Origin: Tricholoma matsutake
Taxonomy: Eukaryota; Basidiomycota; Agaricomycetes; Agaricales; Tricholomataceae
Direction: 5' to 3'
NCBI GenBank assembly: GCA_026075535.2
Contig: AP026544.2
Span: 6,758,001-6,822,000 of the forward strand
DNA length: 64,000 nucleotides
Below, in pieces: positions 54,196-64,000 of the stretch; positions within the stretch are counted from its first letter, which is position 1; every line of letters starts with the position of its first letter. Under the pieces are notes generated by a model that did not search any database, was not told the DNA's origin, and saw only the letters and a program-made list of their open reading frames with translations. The translations under genes were made by a program, and so were the position numbers.

Positions 54196-54544
54196 CTACT
54201 CTACTGGTAATGACAGCCAGACATGAGACAACCCAACACACTCACCCCATGCCTGCAAGCCTCTGCTCGTAGGGTGGCTTGTGAGTGTGTGCAGTCAACA
54301 GCCACAACAATACTGCCACCTACCAGCACCAGAACCCCCAGAACATGAAGCATGGCCGCCAACCATGACAGACAACAACGATGGGGCCAACAACACATCA
54401 CCTGCCTCCAGCCCCATGAGCCACTGCTTGTGGGGTGAATTGCAGGTGGAATGGCAATGACAGCCACTGTTAGGGCAACATCCACTATCTGCTAGCTAAG
54501 ACCGTGCGGGTTCTCTCTACAAGAAGGGGGTGGGATCCCTTGTG

Positions 54545-54680
54545 ATGGGGGAATTGAATCAGTTACTATATAAGGAAAATTTAACACTGCACTTGTCACA
54601 TTATCCTCGCCGCTGCTTTCCAACATGCCTCTGAATGTTCCTACTTGCCTCACATGCCTCACAAGCCCAGCCATTGACAA
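54545..54680 (+). promoter_or_regulatory. TATA-containing block repeated at 56530
   Basis: ACTATATAAGGAAA, then CATTATCCTCGCCGCTGCTT and TTCCTACTTGCCTCACATGC, recur with small changes at 56534-56650. A TATA box followed by a conserved leader suggests a promoter shared by two old copies of one element. No ORF downstream is convincing. Confidence 0.45.
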
Positions 54681-55044
54681 CATACTCCAGATTGATGGAC
54701 TGTAGGTACTGGATGCACTATCAACCCAGTGATTCTGCTGTACACAGGTGGCTGTTGAAGTAATGTGTTGAGTGGTCCATCAAAAATTTCCCATGCATCT
54801 TCATCCTCCCCAACACATCCCACAGGATCCCCCAAAAATACTGCAAGTGGATGGCTCAGGTCAGCTTCACCCACATCTGGTGGAAGTGCTTCTACACACA
54901 TATGGAATTTGTGCAAAAGTGCAGACATCTAGTCAAAGCAGGATGCAGGGGTGGTAGGTGTGGACTATTCACTGAGTGTGTGTTTGACAAAGTTGAGGGT
55001 GTGTGTACAGGCTTTATGAGTGTTGGTACGGCTACAGTGGGCAG

Positions 55045-55317
55045 TGTTAGAAAACAGCCCCATTACCTAATAAAATTTCATTTTTACTTTATTATGTTGA
55101 ATTATGCTATATTATGCTGAATTATGCTACACTTTGCTAGCATGAGAATTTTATTTCACATGCATCAATATGTACCTGCATGTATGCGCACATCAGTAGC
55201 AACAATGTATAATATATGTAACATAGTATATAAACCTTGAATACACACCTAGGGGACCCCAGTTGTGTTCTCTTAGGTATTCCACCTATACTTGTGGTGT
55301 AAAACACCTTTCTCAAC
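55045..55317 (+). repeat. Copia LTR (TGTTAGAAAAC copy)
   Basis: It begins TGTTAGAAAACAGCCCCATT and carries the shared block ATTACCTAATAAAATTTC, a TATATAAA box (55219-55230) and GTTGTGTTCTCTTAGG. It ends near CTCAACCA. The leader AATAACCCCTTGCATCAAA follows, as at 58268. Confidence 0.8.
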
Positions 55318-55447
55318 CAACTATTCTATTAATAACCCCTTGCATCAAAACCATCAATTTCCCCATCATGTGGGTGCATCCTGCCCCCTTCTTGTAGAGA
55401 GAACCTGCATGGTCTTAGCTAGCAGATAGTGGGTGTCGCCCTAACAG

Positions 55448-56533
55448 GCAGCACAGCAGGTGCTCAAGGTTGAAACCACTTCATCATGTTTTCCTTTGCC
55501 TTGGAGGCCCTCTCTGCAGATTGCTGCTTCTTTTTATTTGCTGCACACTGGGCTGTTCCATGATGGTGTTGCAGAAAATTCTGCACCCCACCATTCCTGG
55601 TTCTGACCCATGTTCTACAGTCTAGACAGAGAATGCATCCATCCCATCCACCATTGGTTCCTTCTCTGTTTCAGTACCTTATGTGCATGCTTAATAGAGT
55701 AGTCTCTACTGATCACTGTGATTAGTCATTCTGCATGCTTTTGACCACTCAGTTGGCACCTGCCTTCCACAAGGGGGCTTGTCGTAAGCTTTTTTTTGCC
55801 AGGAAGGCGCGATAGGGCCCTCGGGTACAATTATCATGTGACTTCCAAAAAAAATTTAAGAGGCTTGGGGTGGGGACTAACTAACCATCCTGATATGGTA
55901 AATTCAAACTCCGACACCCCCCTTGGTGCCAAGTCAGCTTGAATGTAATTCAACTGGCATAGCCACCACAGTTGCATGCATATCAGCTTTGTTTCGTTAT
56001 ATGTGAATAGATTCAATGTAAAAATTATTTGCTAGCATGTTGCAAATACAAGGTTTGAAATTTGGGGGAAGATTCTTGTCAAGAGTGACAGATGATGCTT
56101 TTGAAAGAAAAGGTTGCGATCAGAATCTTCGGAGCGTCCCCGTTTGTCTCGCAAATGGACAAGAAGTCTGAAGGGGAAAATAAGATGACTACTGTTGACA
56201 AGAAGGACAGCGTCACAGTGTGACATGGAATTTATTATATTTACATAATTATATTGTAATATTCAATAATGGTGAGATCCGGCCATGTTCAAATCATGGG
56301 TACCTTACCTTTTCAAGTTTGACCACATATTAGATGCCTTTCTGGAGATGTCTGGAAGTGTTTGCAGATAAGGATTTTGCTTCAAACATTGTTTTTTGCT
56401 ACTGGCCGAAATACTGATTGCCTTGTGACATGCTAGGTAGTACAAATCTGAAGGGGGTATCAGAAAGAAAATTAAGCATATCAGGTTGATTTTTATTTTA
56501 ACAGCCTGAGTAGGGAACTAACCAACTTGGTGT
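55448..56533. other. No gene seen
   Basis: Apart from a short minus-strand frame, no ORF or repeat structure is convincing. At 55840-56020 there is a segment with GGGGTGGGGACTAACTAACC. Confidence 0.4.
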
Positions 56534-56839
56534 GGGAAATAGTGACTATATAAGGAAATTTTAATGCCATACTTGCTGCATTATCCTCGCCACTGCTTTC
56601 CACCACATTGCTGACTATTCCTACTGGCATGCCTCACATGCCCCACATGTAACAATAGAGATTCTATCATGAACTAAGAATAAATGTGCAATAAATGTGT
56701 TCAGCCAAATGATGTATTGAATCACCTAAGAATAAATGTGCTATGAGTACACAGTGAGTATGTAGAGTAGGCATAGTAGGTAGGAGTCTTACCTCAGTGT
56801 TTTCAAGTAGCCAAATGACTGAGGGAAGATGACAAAATG

Positions 56840-57160
56840 GGGAAATGCATGTGTTTTACCCATGGGTTTCCCACACTTTTATTTCCTAATCTATTCAATG
56901 AGTTTTGCATGAAAAATCATGAAAAAATGATTTTCTGGTAGCTATTCATTGGGTGCTTGTGATACCATGGACAAAGTAATATATTTGCATCCTTGACACA
57001 TGAGAAATGTCACCCAAATATTGTTTTATGTGTTGGATCACAAAGAGCCAACAAAACACTTCCAGAAAATTATTTTTTCATGATTTTTCATGTAAAACTC
57101 ATTGAATAGATTAGGAAATAAAAGTGTGGGAAACCCGCAGGTAAAGCCCATGCATTTCCC
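56840..57160. mobile_element. Foldback MITE (321 bp)
   Basis: Arms of about 105 bases, starting GGGAAATGCATG and including GTTTCCCACACTTTTATTTC, are inverted copies with few differences. They enclose about 110 bases. The outermost bases pair too, so no separate target duplication can be defined. Confidence 0.85.
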
Positions 57161-57846
57161 TAGCTGAGAGAATGGCTATGGAAACCTGAGCTTGGCTACT
57201 CCCTGTCTCTCTGTGTTGCCTGAGACTGAAAAAGAATAAAAAAGAATAAAAAAGAATGAATCTGAAAAAGCAAAGTGGATATCTCGATGTCAGAAGGATG
57301 AGTGGATGGGAGACAAAACAGCAAGTGATGATGAGAATAAGAGAAAGGCAACGAGAGATCACATGATCTCAACACATCATAGTTCTACCATGCAAAACAT
57401 CAGTACACTACACTTGTGCCTCATCCATCTACCTCCACAGCTGAGCTGCCCTGAAGACCTCAGAATATTGTTCATCCTCCAACACATCTTCAAACACAAA
57501 ATCTGGGAGGGGGGGGGGCATGTCCCCTTTCTAGTTCTAAGTGCAAAATACAAACTGTTTTTAATTTCTGACCATCTCTCATTGGTCACATCCTTACCTT
57601 GCCGATATTGATTGCTTATCAAAGACCTCTAAAGACTCATCTGAAGACTACTGTGGTTGGTCAGGTACTCAGCCACCCTAGATACCCAGTCAACCTCAAA
57701 TTGTGAATCCAGCACATCCTCCCTGCCTTCAGCTGCAGTGGGCCATGATGGGCCATATGTCTACCTATGATATGGCAACTACAGTTATAGTGACAACTAG
57801 TAAGAACATTTCACACAACTGCCATACTTTCCAACCAGAGCCAAAT
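57161..57846. other. No gene seen
   Basis: AAAGAATAAA repeats occur at 57235-57257. Several short frames lack domain signals. Confidence 0.4.
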
Positions 57847-58267
57847 TGTAAGGGGACTAAGGGGGACTAAGGGGGGTGCCCTGTGTGTTTCTCCTATTTT
57901 TTATGTTTGTTCTATATTTTTCCTCACTTCATTTCCTTCTATTCTTCATTTTCTATGATTTTTCCAGATTTCATTACTAATTTCCCTTTCTATCATGTTT
58001 GTGCATGTTGACAGTCTTATATTTAGAGGTGGAGCACCCCTTCCAACATCTACCCCTTGGTATGATGTCATTCGGCAGCCTTGATCTGCCTATCTCCACC
58101 TTTTCTATTTTTAGATTATTATTTGATTTTTGCTGTCTTCACATATACTGGGCATTGGCAAAGGGATCCTTAGAGTTTTCTCTTCAGATTTCCCTTTGCT
58201 AGGTGCGCCCCCAATCCCTGTAATATGTAGTATAATTTTAACTTCGGATTTCCCTTTGCTAGAGGCT
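57847..58267 (+). repeat. Chromovirus LTR fragment
   Basis: It starts TGTAAGGGGACTAAGGGG with an internal duplication of the GGGGACTAAG unit. It then has GTGTGTTTCTCCTATTTTTT and an ATTTTTCCTCACTTCATTTC segment as at 52188. A TTCGGATTTCCCTTTGCTAG unit is duplicated near its end (58184 and 58239). It is cut by a copia LTR at 58268. Confidence 0.75.
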
Positions 58268-58541
58268 TGTTAGGAAACCACCCCATTACCTAATAAAATT
58301 TCATTTTTATTTTATTATGTCGAATTACACTACATGATGCCAAATGATGCTAAACTTTGATAGCATGAGAATTTTATTTCGCACGCATCAAAATGTATGC
58401 GCATGTACGAGTGCGTCGGTAACAACAATGTACAATATGTGTAACATAGTATATAAACCCTAAATATATGCCTAGGGGACCCTAGTTGTGTTCTCTTAGG
58501 TATTCCACCTACGTTTTTGGTGTGAAAGGCCTATCTCAACA
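58268..58541 (+). repeat. Copia LTR (TGTTAGGAAAC copy) with leader
   Basis: A 274-base LTR from TGTTAGGAAACC to CTATCTCAACA. It holds a TATA box GTATATAAA (58449-58457). It is followed by leader sequence AACTCACCTATTAATAACC and CCCCCTTCTTGTAGAGAGA (to about 58630). There is no coding region, so this is a 5' LTR with a truncated body. Confidence 0.8.
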
Positions 58542-58631
58542 AACTCACCTATTAATAACCCCTCGCATCAAAACCATCAATTCCCCAATCACAAGCGTGG
58601 ATCCCACCCCCTTCTTGTAGAGAGAACCCAC

Positions 58632-60364
58632 ACATTTAGTTACAATTTACATCAATCTATTCGGACAACTATTTTAGTTACAAGCTGAATTCAGTGTTAT
58701 CTCCGAGATCAGGCACTGTTGGAAGGGTTATTGATCTGAAGTGTGAAAATAGATGCCTGACAAACGACAAATGATCGACAAATGATTGACAAACAATTGA
58801 CAAACCATCACGTGACCCATAAACATTTGGAGAGGTCTTGAAGAAAAAATCTTGAATTTGTCGAAGAAGTGATTCATCACAGATTTTACAATTATGTCTG
58901 AACCTTCAACTTCTAATCCCTGTCCTAATCCTGTTCCTAGTTAGTTAGTTCCCCTAACTTACCCAGGCTGTTAAAAAAAATTCGACCTGATATGCTTAAT
59001 TTTTTTTCTGACACCCCCTTGCTTGGCGCTGTGAAATTATGCGCATTGATCTCTGAACAGCTGCCGGTGTGCCTATCTGGATCGCTGTGTATACCAGCTC
59101 TGTCGCCTGGTCGGCTGGTCGTCCCTCTCAATGTATATATGTCCAAGTCGTTTTGCATTTTTTTTTGCAAAATCAGGTCCGCAGTACCGTGGGCAGTCGC
59201 AAAAGTACTGCTTTTTGGGCCTAGCTTTCGTGCCATGGAATTTTCAAATGGGTAGGGAGAAACAAGCAGTACACAAGCAGTATACACAGCAAAGCGTCGA
59301 AAGTGTCAAAGTCGTCGTTCAATTTAGACGAACAACCATTTTGGCTCAATTGGAATGTTTTGGTACTGTTTGGCTTATTTGAGATCAATTTCGGTGAGCA
59401 TTGCGCTGTATGCATCCGACTTGCATATTACAGCCGATATCATGTCGATGGCCCCTTCACGACAGCCTCTATTTAGATGTTGTTTGGTTCTATCACGTCG
59501 CTTGCGACGGCACCTAGTGCAGCAATTCCGTTTGACAATTACTTGAACATATAAGTATACTAACTACGTAGCAGGAATCCGAACGTCAGTCGACTGATGC
59601 CGGCTTAGTACCTACATACGAAAGGCTTCTCTTCTACAGTATCAAATGTTTATCAAATGTTCATGTTCGCGATTCATACGTTCAAATTCGAAGTCGAATC
59701 TCTCGGCCGTCGACCTCGCCGAGCCTCGCTTATTGTTCTTGCTTTGCTCCTTTTACCACTATGGACGAATTGGGTCATATACATGTGCTCTATAGAGCAA
59801 AGTGGATCCCTCTGTCAGCAATCAGCTATTGCGATCATAGGTTTGTTTTTAATTGATCAACCTAGCAATCATGACGTGTACCATCTTGCAAATGACTGGC
59901 GTGTTGAATCAATACCCACGTCTGCCAGCAAAAAATTATGGGGACGGACAGCGAGAGATGGCGAGGAATGGCGTTTGGCAGAAAATTACATAGTAGGAAA
60001 ATTGTAAACATTATAAGTGTCAGCAACTTGGCGCGCGCCGCCCATAGCGACAGGTTACAAACGTCCGGAGTTCACTTTCAGTCGCATTTCTTTTGGCATG
60101 TTTCCAACATTTTTCTGGCCTTCCCGTCAGCAAGCTATCGGGCATGGCGTTTCGTTGCCGCCTAAATCGATACTCCGGGTCAGTGTTGCGGCACCGATCG
60201 ATCAAGGCTTCTAAACTGCATTCGAAAACCAAACTCTATATCAGACGACCATGCTTTCGAGGGACATGGTGTAATTTCCCAAGTGTTATCTATTTCTCGC
60301 GCACAACTCACGACTCACATCTCCATTCTCTACAGACTGAATATCAAGACAGTTTTAAGCTGGA
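58632..60364. other. Unique region before the hydrolase genes, no gene assigned
   Basis: The sequence is richer in CG dinucleotides than the transposon zone. A 58-base cluster of GACAAAYRAT words lies at 58755-58812. Open frames at 58992-59255 and 59657-60007 exist but show no recognised domain or clear splice structure. The second has a hydrophobic segment IVLALLLLPLWTNWVIYM that could be one membrane span. Confidence 0.4.
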
Positions 60365-61538
60365 ATGGACAGTATCGTCGTTCACGAGGATGGCACTGAA
60401 CTCCACTATCTAGACAGCGGCCCACCCTCAGATGTCACATACCCGACCATTTTTGCAGTTCATGGCATCGCATTCTCTAGTCGTTCGTCCTGTGATGTGT
60501 TACTCTCTCTTCTGCTGATTCTTTTCGCAGCCATCTTCCAGAGGGTCTCTGCGATCTCTCGCAATGCGGGCATTCGCTTTGTTTCCATAAATCGTCGTGG
60601 ATACAAGGGTTCAACTCCACTTCTTAAGACCGATCTCGATATTTTTACGCAAGGAACAGATGTTCAGAAGTTTGAATGGCTGAAGAGTCGAGGTTTAGAA
60701 ATCTCCAATTTCATGAATTCCTTTATCGTGCGGGAAAATCTTCCTGCGATTACTCCTGAGGGGAAAGGAGGCTGCGTCCTTCTCGCATGGTCAATGGGCT
60801 CCTGCTTCACTATGCCCGCTATTGCCTACATCAGCGATCTACCGTCACCCGTGCGAGCCCGCCTTGCTTCACACCTTCGCGCATACATCTTGCATGGTCT
60901 GTAAAGTTGCTTTGTTTTGTGCAGAGGTAACCTGACATTACTTCAGAACCACCGGCGATAGCTCTTGGTTTGCCCACGCTTCCCAACCACATGCTTGGGC
61001 TTGGTCCTGAGATATCAGAAGAGGCGAAGTCACGCATCTTCATCAGTTGGCTCACCTCCTACTTCCAGCACAGTGGTTTCACTACTCGTGATTTTCACGG
61101 TCTTGACGCGGCTCCTTCCATAATCCGCGTGCCTTCATTGTGGAACATGTCTTTGACCGAGGCCACAGATATAATTGACCCAGGCCCATGCAATACATTC
61201 GATTTCCCACTCCTTTACAGCTTACAATCTCAGTCAAATGCTATTTACAAAGCTGTGATGCTTGACGGAGCAGCCAGAGACGAACTCCCACACATGAAAA
61301 TCTGGTTGGCCGTTGGGGATGCTTCTGTGCCGTTTTGCGTTTCCGTTTTGTGGTATGTTCAGGATGATGATAAAACTCATGGTGGCAATGTCAACTACAA
61401 GGTGTTGCATGGCAAGAATCACTTCGTGAGTTGTTGTTCTACACCACCTCATTTGCGTGGCTAAGTCATTTCGGTTGTAATAAGGTCCATTGGGATGAAC
61501 CCGACTTCGCTGTAGACACATACATAGAAATGTTGTGA
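60365..61538 (+). CDS. Alpha/beta-hydrolase family protein, paralogue 1
   Basis: Four exons encode a 338-residue serine hydrolase-type protein: 60365-60482, 60531-60896, 60947-61425 and 61485-61538. The reading is MDSIVVHEDGTELHYLDSG, then FAVHGIAFSS with the oxyanion-hole His-Gly. SINRRGYKGSTPL follows, then the nucleophile elbow LLAWSMGSC (Ser in A-W-S-M-G, with the first Gly of GxSxG replaced by Ala) and GKNHF-VHWDEP with the catalytic His. Introns are GTTCGT...CGCAG, GTCTGT...TTCAG and GTGAGT...ATAAG, 48-59 bases. The substrate is unknown. It lies upstream of paralogue 2 with matching intron positions, a tandem duplication. Confidence 0.85.
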
Positions 61539-62432
61539 TTATCAGCACAGTCAATCGGAAGGCTATGTTTGATTTAATCCGGATGCTTTCACATGCAGAA
61601 GTCTATGATTTATCTTGCTTCGAGTGCCATTCAACCCGACAACTTAGGAATGATTCACAGAAATGATCGGTGCGTAATCAGGATGGAGTGTATTTAAGTT
61701 GTGTGTTAAGTTGCCAGCGTAAATTAGCATGGAAATTGCAAATTCGCGATCCAACAATTCATAGAACATATTTCAAGTGGTTGAATATCCACCCTCAGAC
61801 CTTTTGGTCGACATGTATGGCTGCTAGCTCATACGCTACACGTGTTGTATACTATCAAGTCCCTAGAACCTCTCATGATCAACGAAAACAAAATGTGTAG
61901 ATTTCTAAAAAGACTGGCCGCCCAGTGCATGCTTTCGACTTGGACCAACTTGAAGGACTATCAGGATGGCGCCGAAGCTTAAGTTCTACATATGATTCTA
62001 CGCAAGCCACCGCACTCTCGAGGTGTGTGAAGATACTTCTTGCTCATTCGTCGTACAGGAGACCATAAAATCAAGCTTGTGATCTGAATCACACAGAGTG
62101 GCGTGTAGTAGGCCTTCATAACGTTCGGCAGCGTCGCAAGCTCTTTGTCCAGTTTGGAATCGAAGTTCTTGCGCATGAGTCCTGCCAACAGCGGGCCGAT
62201 ATTGCACACCAATGTGTCGTCTCTGGATCAAACCAAAGTAGTCAAAAAGACCTGCCTGAGTACATCGCCGAGTCTTTGTGGCTCAGGCGTTGAGATCTAT
62301 ATAGTTGCTATAGATCCCTGTGCGGGTCACAAGTCACACAGCTGTGACCTACGAGTGGACGTACAAAACTCGTCCACAGCAACCTGGTTTCTCTACATCC
62401 TAGATTAAATTTGGTTTCACCAACAAGCTAAA
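61539..62432. other. Intergenic region between the hydrolase paralogues
   Basis: The minus strand 61979-62212 has an open stretch reading IGPLLAGLMRKNFDSKLDKE, then TLPNVMKAYYTPLCVIQITS, preceded by an AG acceptor-like ATCCAG at 62232. It could be the last exon of an otherwise unrecognised or lost gene. The plus strand has no convincing frame. Confidence 0.3.
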
Positions 62433-63633
62433 ATGGAGAGTATTGTCGTTCACGAGGATGGTACTGAACTCGCTTATCTAGACAGCGGCCCACCCTTTTC
62501 AGAAACCTTGTCCACGTACTACACCACCATTTTTGCAGTTCATGGCATCATGTTCTCCAGTCGTTCGTTATGCAATGCCTTAGTTACTCATCTGCTCATT
62601 TTTTCCTCCAGCCATCTTCCAGAAAGTCTCTGTTATATCTCGCAATGCGGGCATCCGCTTCATTGCCATAAACCGTCGTGGATACAAGGGATCGACTCCA
62701 TTCCCTGACACTGATAAAGATATTTTTACGCAAGGAACGGATACTCAGAAGACTGAATGGCTGAAGAGTCGAGGTTTAGAAATCTCCAATTTCGTGAATT
62801 CCTTTATCTCGCGGGAAAATCTTCCTGCGATTTCTCCTGAGGGGAAAGGCGGCTGTGTCCTCCTTGGATGGTCGATGGGCTGCTCTTTCACTATGTCCGC
62901 TATTGCCCACATCGGGGATCTACCATCCTCAGCGCAAGTGCTCCTTGCTTCACGCCTTCGCGCGTACATCTTGCATGGTCTGCTCCATGTTAAATTAGTT
63001 TCATCTCGCCAAAAGCTTATACAACTTCCCGTCAGACCCACCAGAGATTGCTCTTGGTTTGCCCATATTTCCCGGTCATGCGCTGGTGCTTGGTCCTGCT
63101 ATGTCAGAGGCAGCACGGTCACGCGTCATCACCTGTTGGATCACCTCGTACTTTCAGCACAGCGGTCTTCATACTCATGACTTGCACGGTCTCAAAGTGG
63201 TTCCTTCTATACACCGTGTTCCTTCAGTGTGGAATATGTCTCTCACAGAGGCCGCATATATTATTGACACAGGCTCACACAATGCTTTTGATGGACTACT
63301 CCTGAGTAAATGTCAACCTGAGACAAATGCTGTTTATAAAGCTGCCATATTTGACAGAGTGGTCAGACACCAACTCCCACATATGAAGAGCTGGCTGCTC
63401 ATTGGGAGTGCTTCAATACCGACTTGCATCTCTAGTTTATGGTCTATTCAGGATGATGACAAGGCTAATGGTGGTGACAATATCAGTTACAAGGTGTTGC
63501 CTGGTATGAATCATTTTGCAAGTTGTTTCTCTATGCCACTCCATATGTTTGGCTCACTGTTTTCATTTTGCATCAGGTGCATTGGGATGAGCCTGAATTA
63601 ACTGTAAACACCTACCTGGAAATCTTGTCATAG
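62433..63633 (+). CDS. Alpha/beta-hydrolase family protein, paralogue 2
   Basis: Four exons, 62433-62562, 62612-62977, 63036-63517 and 63577-63633, encode 344 residues closely similar to paralogue 1 along the whole length. Exon 2 is the same length (366 bases). Motifs: FAVHGIMFSS, AINRRGYKGSTPFPDT, the nucleophile elbow LLGWSMGCS in full GxSxG form, and GMNHF-VHWDEPE with the catalytic His. Introns 1 and 2 are GT-AG and in the same positions and phases. Intron 3 starts GCAAGT, so it is of GC-AG type or a decayed donor. The stop is TAG at 63631-63633. The start is set by alignment to paralogue 1. Likely cytoplasmic, no signal peptide seen. Confidence 0.85.
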
Positions 63634-63767
63634 AAGAGTTTATGGAAGGCTATTTTTCAATCCAGATGCTCTCACCTACAAAGGATTTATAGTGGTCAAT
63701 TACCTTGCTTCATGGGTCAAGGTTCACGGCTTGACTCCTGTTACTTCCTACCTAGTTATCAGCACAG

Positions 63768-63877
63768 TGTAAGGGGACTAGGGGGTGCCCCATGTGTTTC
63801 TCCTATTTTTTATGTTTGTCCCATATTTTTTCTCACCTCATTTCCTGAGATGAATGTAGTTCCCCTGAGTTTTTGGG
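63768..63877 (+). repeat. Chromovirus LTR fragment
   Basis: It begins TGTAAGGGGACTAGGGGG and continues with GTGTTTCTCCTATTTTTTAT, as at 52188 and 57847. It is cut after 110 bases by a copia LTR. Confidence 0.8.
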
Positions 63878-64000
63878 TGTTAGGAAACAGCCCATTACCT
63901 AATAAAATTCCATTTTATTATGTCAAATTATGCTACACTATGCTACATGATGCTGCACCTGACCTCTCCAAACATTGACTGGTCATGTGTTGATCAAACA
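63878..64000 (+). repeat. Copia LTR, start
   Basis: It begins TGTTAGGAAACAGCCCATTA and continues with TAATAAAATTCCATTTTATT as in the other three copies. It runs toward the window edge and may diverge after about 63955. Confidence 0.75.

Larger units (their letters stand above)
52537..54471. mobile_element. KDZ-type element 4, right end missing
   Basis: The left end AGCTCTTTACACTGCC has the family terminal motif. Subterminal words are TTCCTGG and AATCCTGG on the left (52560-52780). An outward tRNA-like module follows (52820-52882). The body after the 820-bp palindrome (53800-54471) matches the minus strand of KDZ-type element 3: Pro/Thr-rich exon, GGGCCCAAA hairpin, T-rich intron-like segments and two GCAAGC-type hairpins. 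No matching right terminus or 9-bp duplication was found before the next element at 54472. It is inserted in the chromovirus pol. Confidence 0.7.
54472..55447. mobile_element. Element with about 70-bp inverted ends, containing a copia LTR
   Basis: The left end GTTAGGGCAACATCCACTAT and the following GCTAGCTAAGACC...CTCTCTACAAG (to about 54540) is the reverse complement of 55370-55447. Target duplications are not clear. The same CCCCCTTCTTGTAGAGAGA block follows the copia LTR at 58268, so part of the arm is copia leader sequence. One interpretation is a copia LTR plus leader with a second, inverted leader. Confidence 0.5.

Noticed and set aside
54472..55447. A simple DNA transposon with target duplication
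   Set aside because: The flanks do not match convincingly, and the end sequence doubles as copia leader at 58590.
58992..60007. Two ORFs upstream of the hydrolases as real genes
   Set aside because: No domain, no clear splice structure and no paralogue, so they are reported only as part of the unassigned region.

Overview
This window is nuclear DNA of a filamentous basidiomycete, most likely an Agaricomycete. The evidence is GT-AG introns of about 45-60 bases in the intact genes, a Tad1-like LINE with ORF1 zinc knuckles, Ty3/gypsy and Ty1/copia families of mushroom-fungus type, a KDZ-superfamily DNA transposon with CxC5/CxC6-type cysteine clusters, and Helitron fragments. About 58 kb is a transposon graveyard, with elements nested inside elements. 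The last 5 kb is an island of ordinary host genes. The species cannot be named from the sequence.

1-14,000: a Ty3/gypsy gag-protease relic (3-466 and 3939-4538) is split by an LTR (467-3938), which itself holds a hAT-type MITE (1627-3380). A LINE follows from 4718. Its ORF1 is split by a solo LTR (5383-8609) that carries a KDZ-type non-autonomous element (6485-8553). ORF1 also holds a small antisense fragment of a foreign gene. ORF2 (endonuclease plus reverse transcriptase) is split by a second hAT MITE (11972-13013). The LINE is cut off at 13959 by a gypsy LTR.

13,960-32,733: a Ty3/gypsy element (LTR 13960-17260, Gag from 17587, Pol to 29458) is split by a KDZ-type element in its LTR (14006-16113), a copia-type solo LTR in Gag (18554-19286) and a 6-kb KDZ transposon (19751-25764) with two gene remnants. 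It meets an inverted second gypsy copy (30193-31255). A solo LTR with a decayed 4-bp duplication ends the block.

32,734-47,000: degraded multi-exon gene remnants, one apparently intact 81-residue gene (33118-33473), Helitron pieces on both strands, a probable fragment of a RecQ-associated gene family, small MITEs and a minisatellite.

47,001-58,600: a minus-strand Ty1/copia pol (46755-51471, interrupted by a 1.4-kb TIR element), a chromovirus chromodomain and LTR, a truncated fourth KDZ-type element holding an 820-bp palindrome, and several solo or partial LTRs.

58,600-63,700: CpG-richer sequence with two tandem alpha/beta-hydrolase paralogues of identical four-exon structure. The window ends in a chromovirus LTR invaded by a copia LTR.

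The most unusual signals lie in the non-autonomous elements. The KDZ-type elements share terminal repeats, 9-bp target duplications, family-specific subterminal words and outward-pointing tRNA-like modules. Several otherwise unrelated elements carry short hairpins that keep their base pairing while their sequence drifts, and one hairpin class sits directly at splice-donor-like sites.
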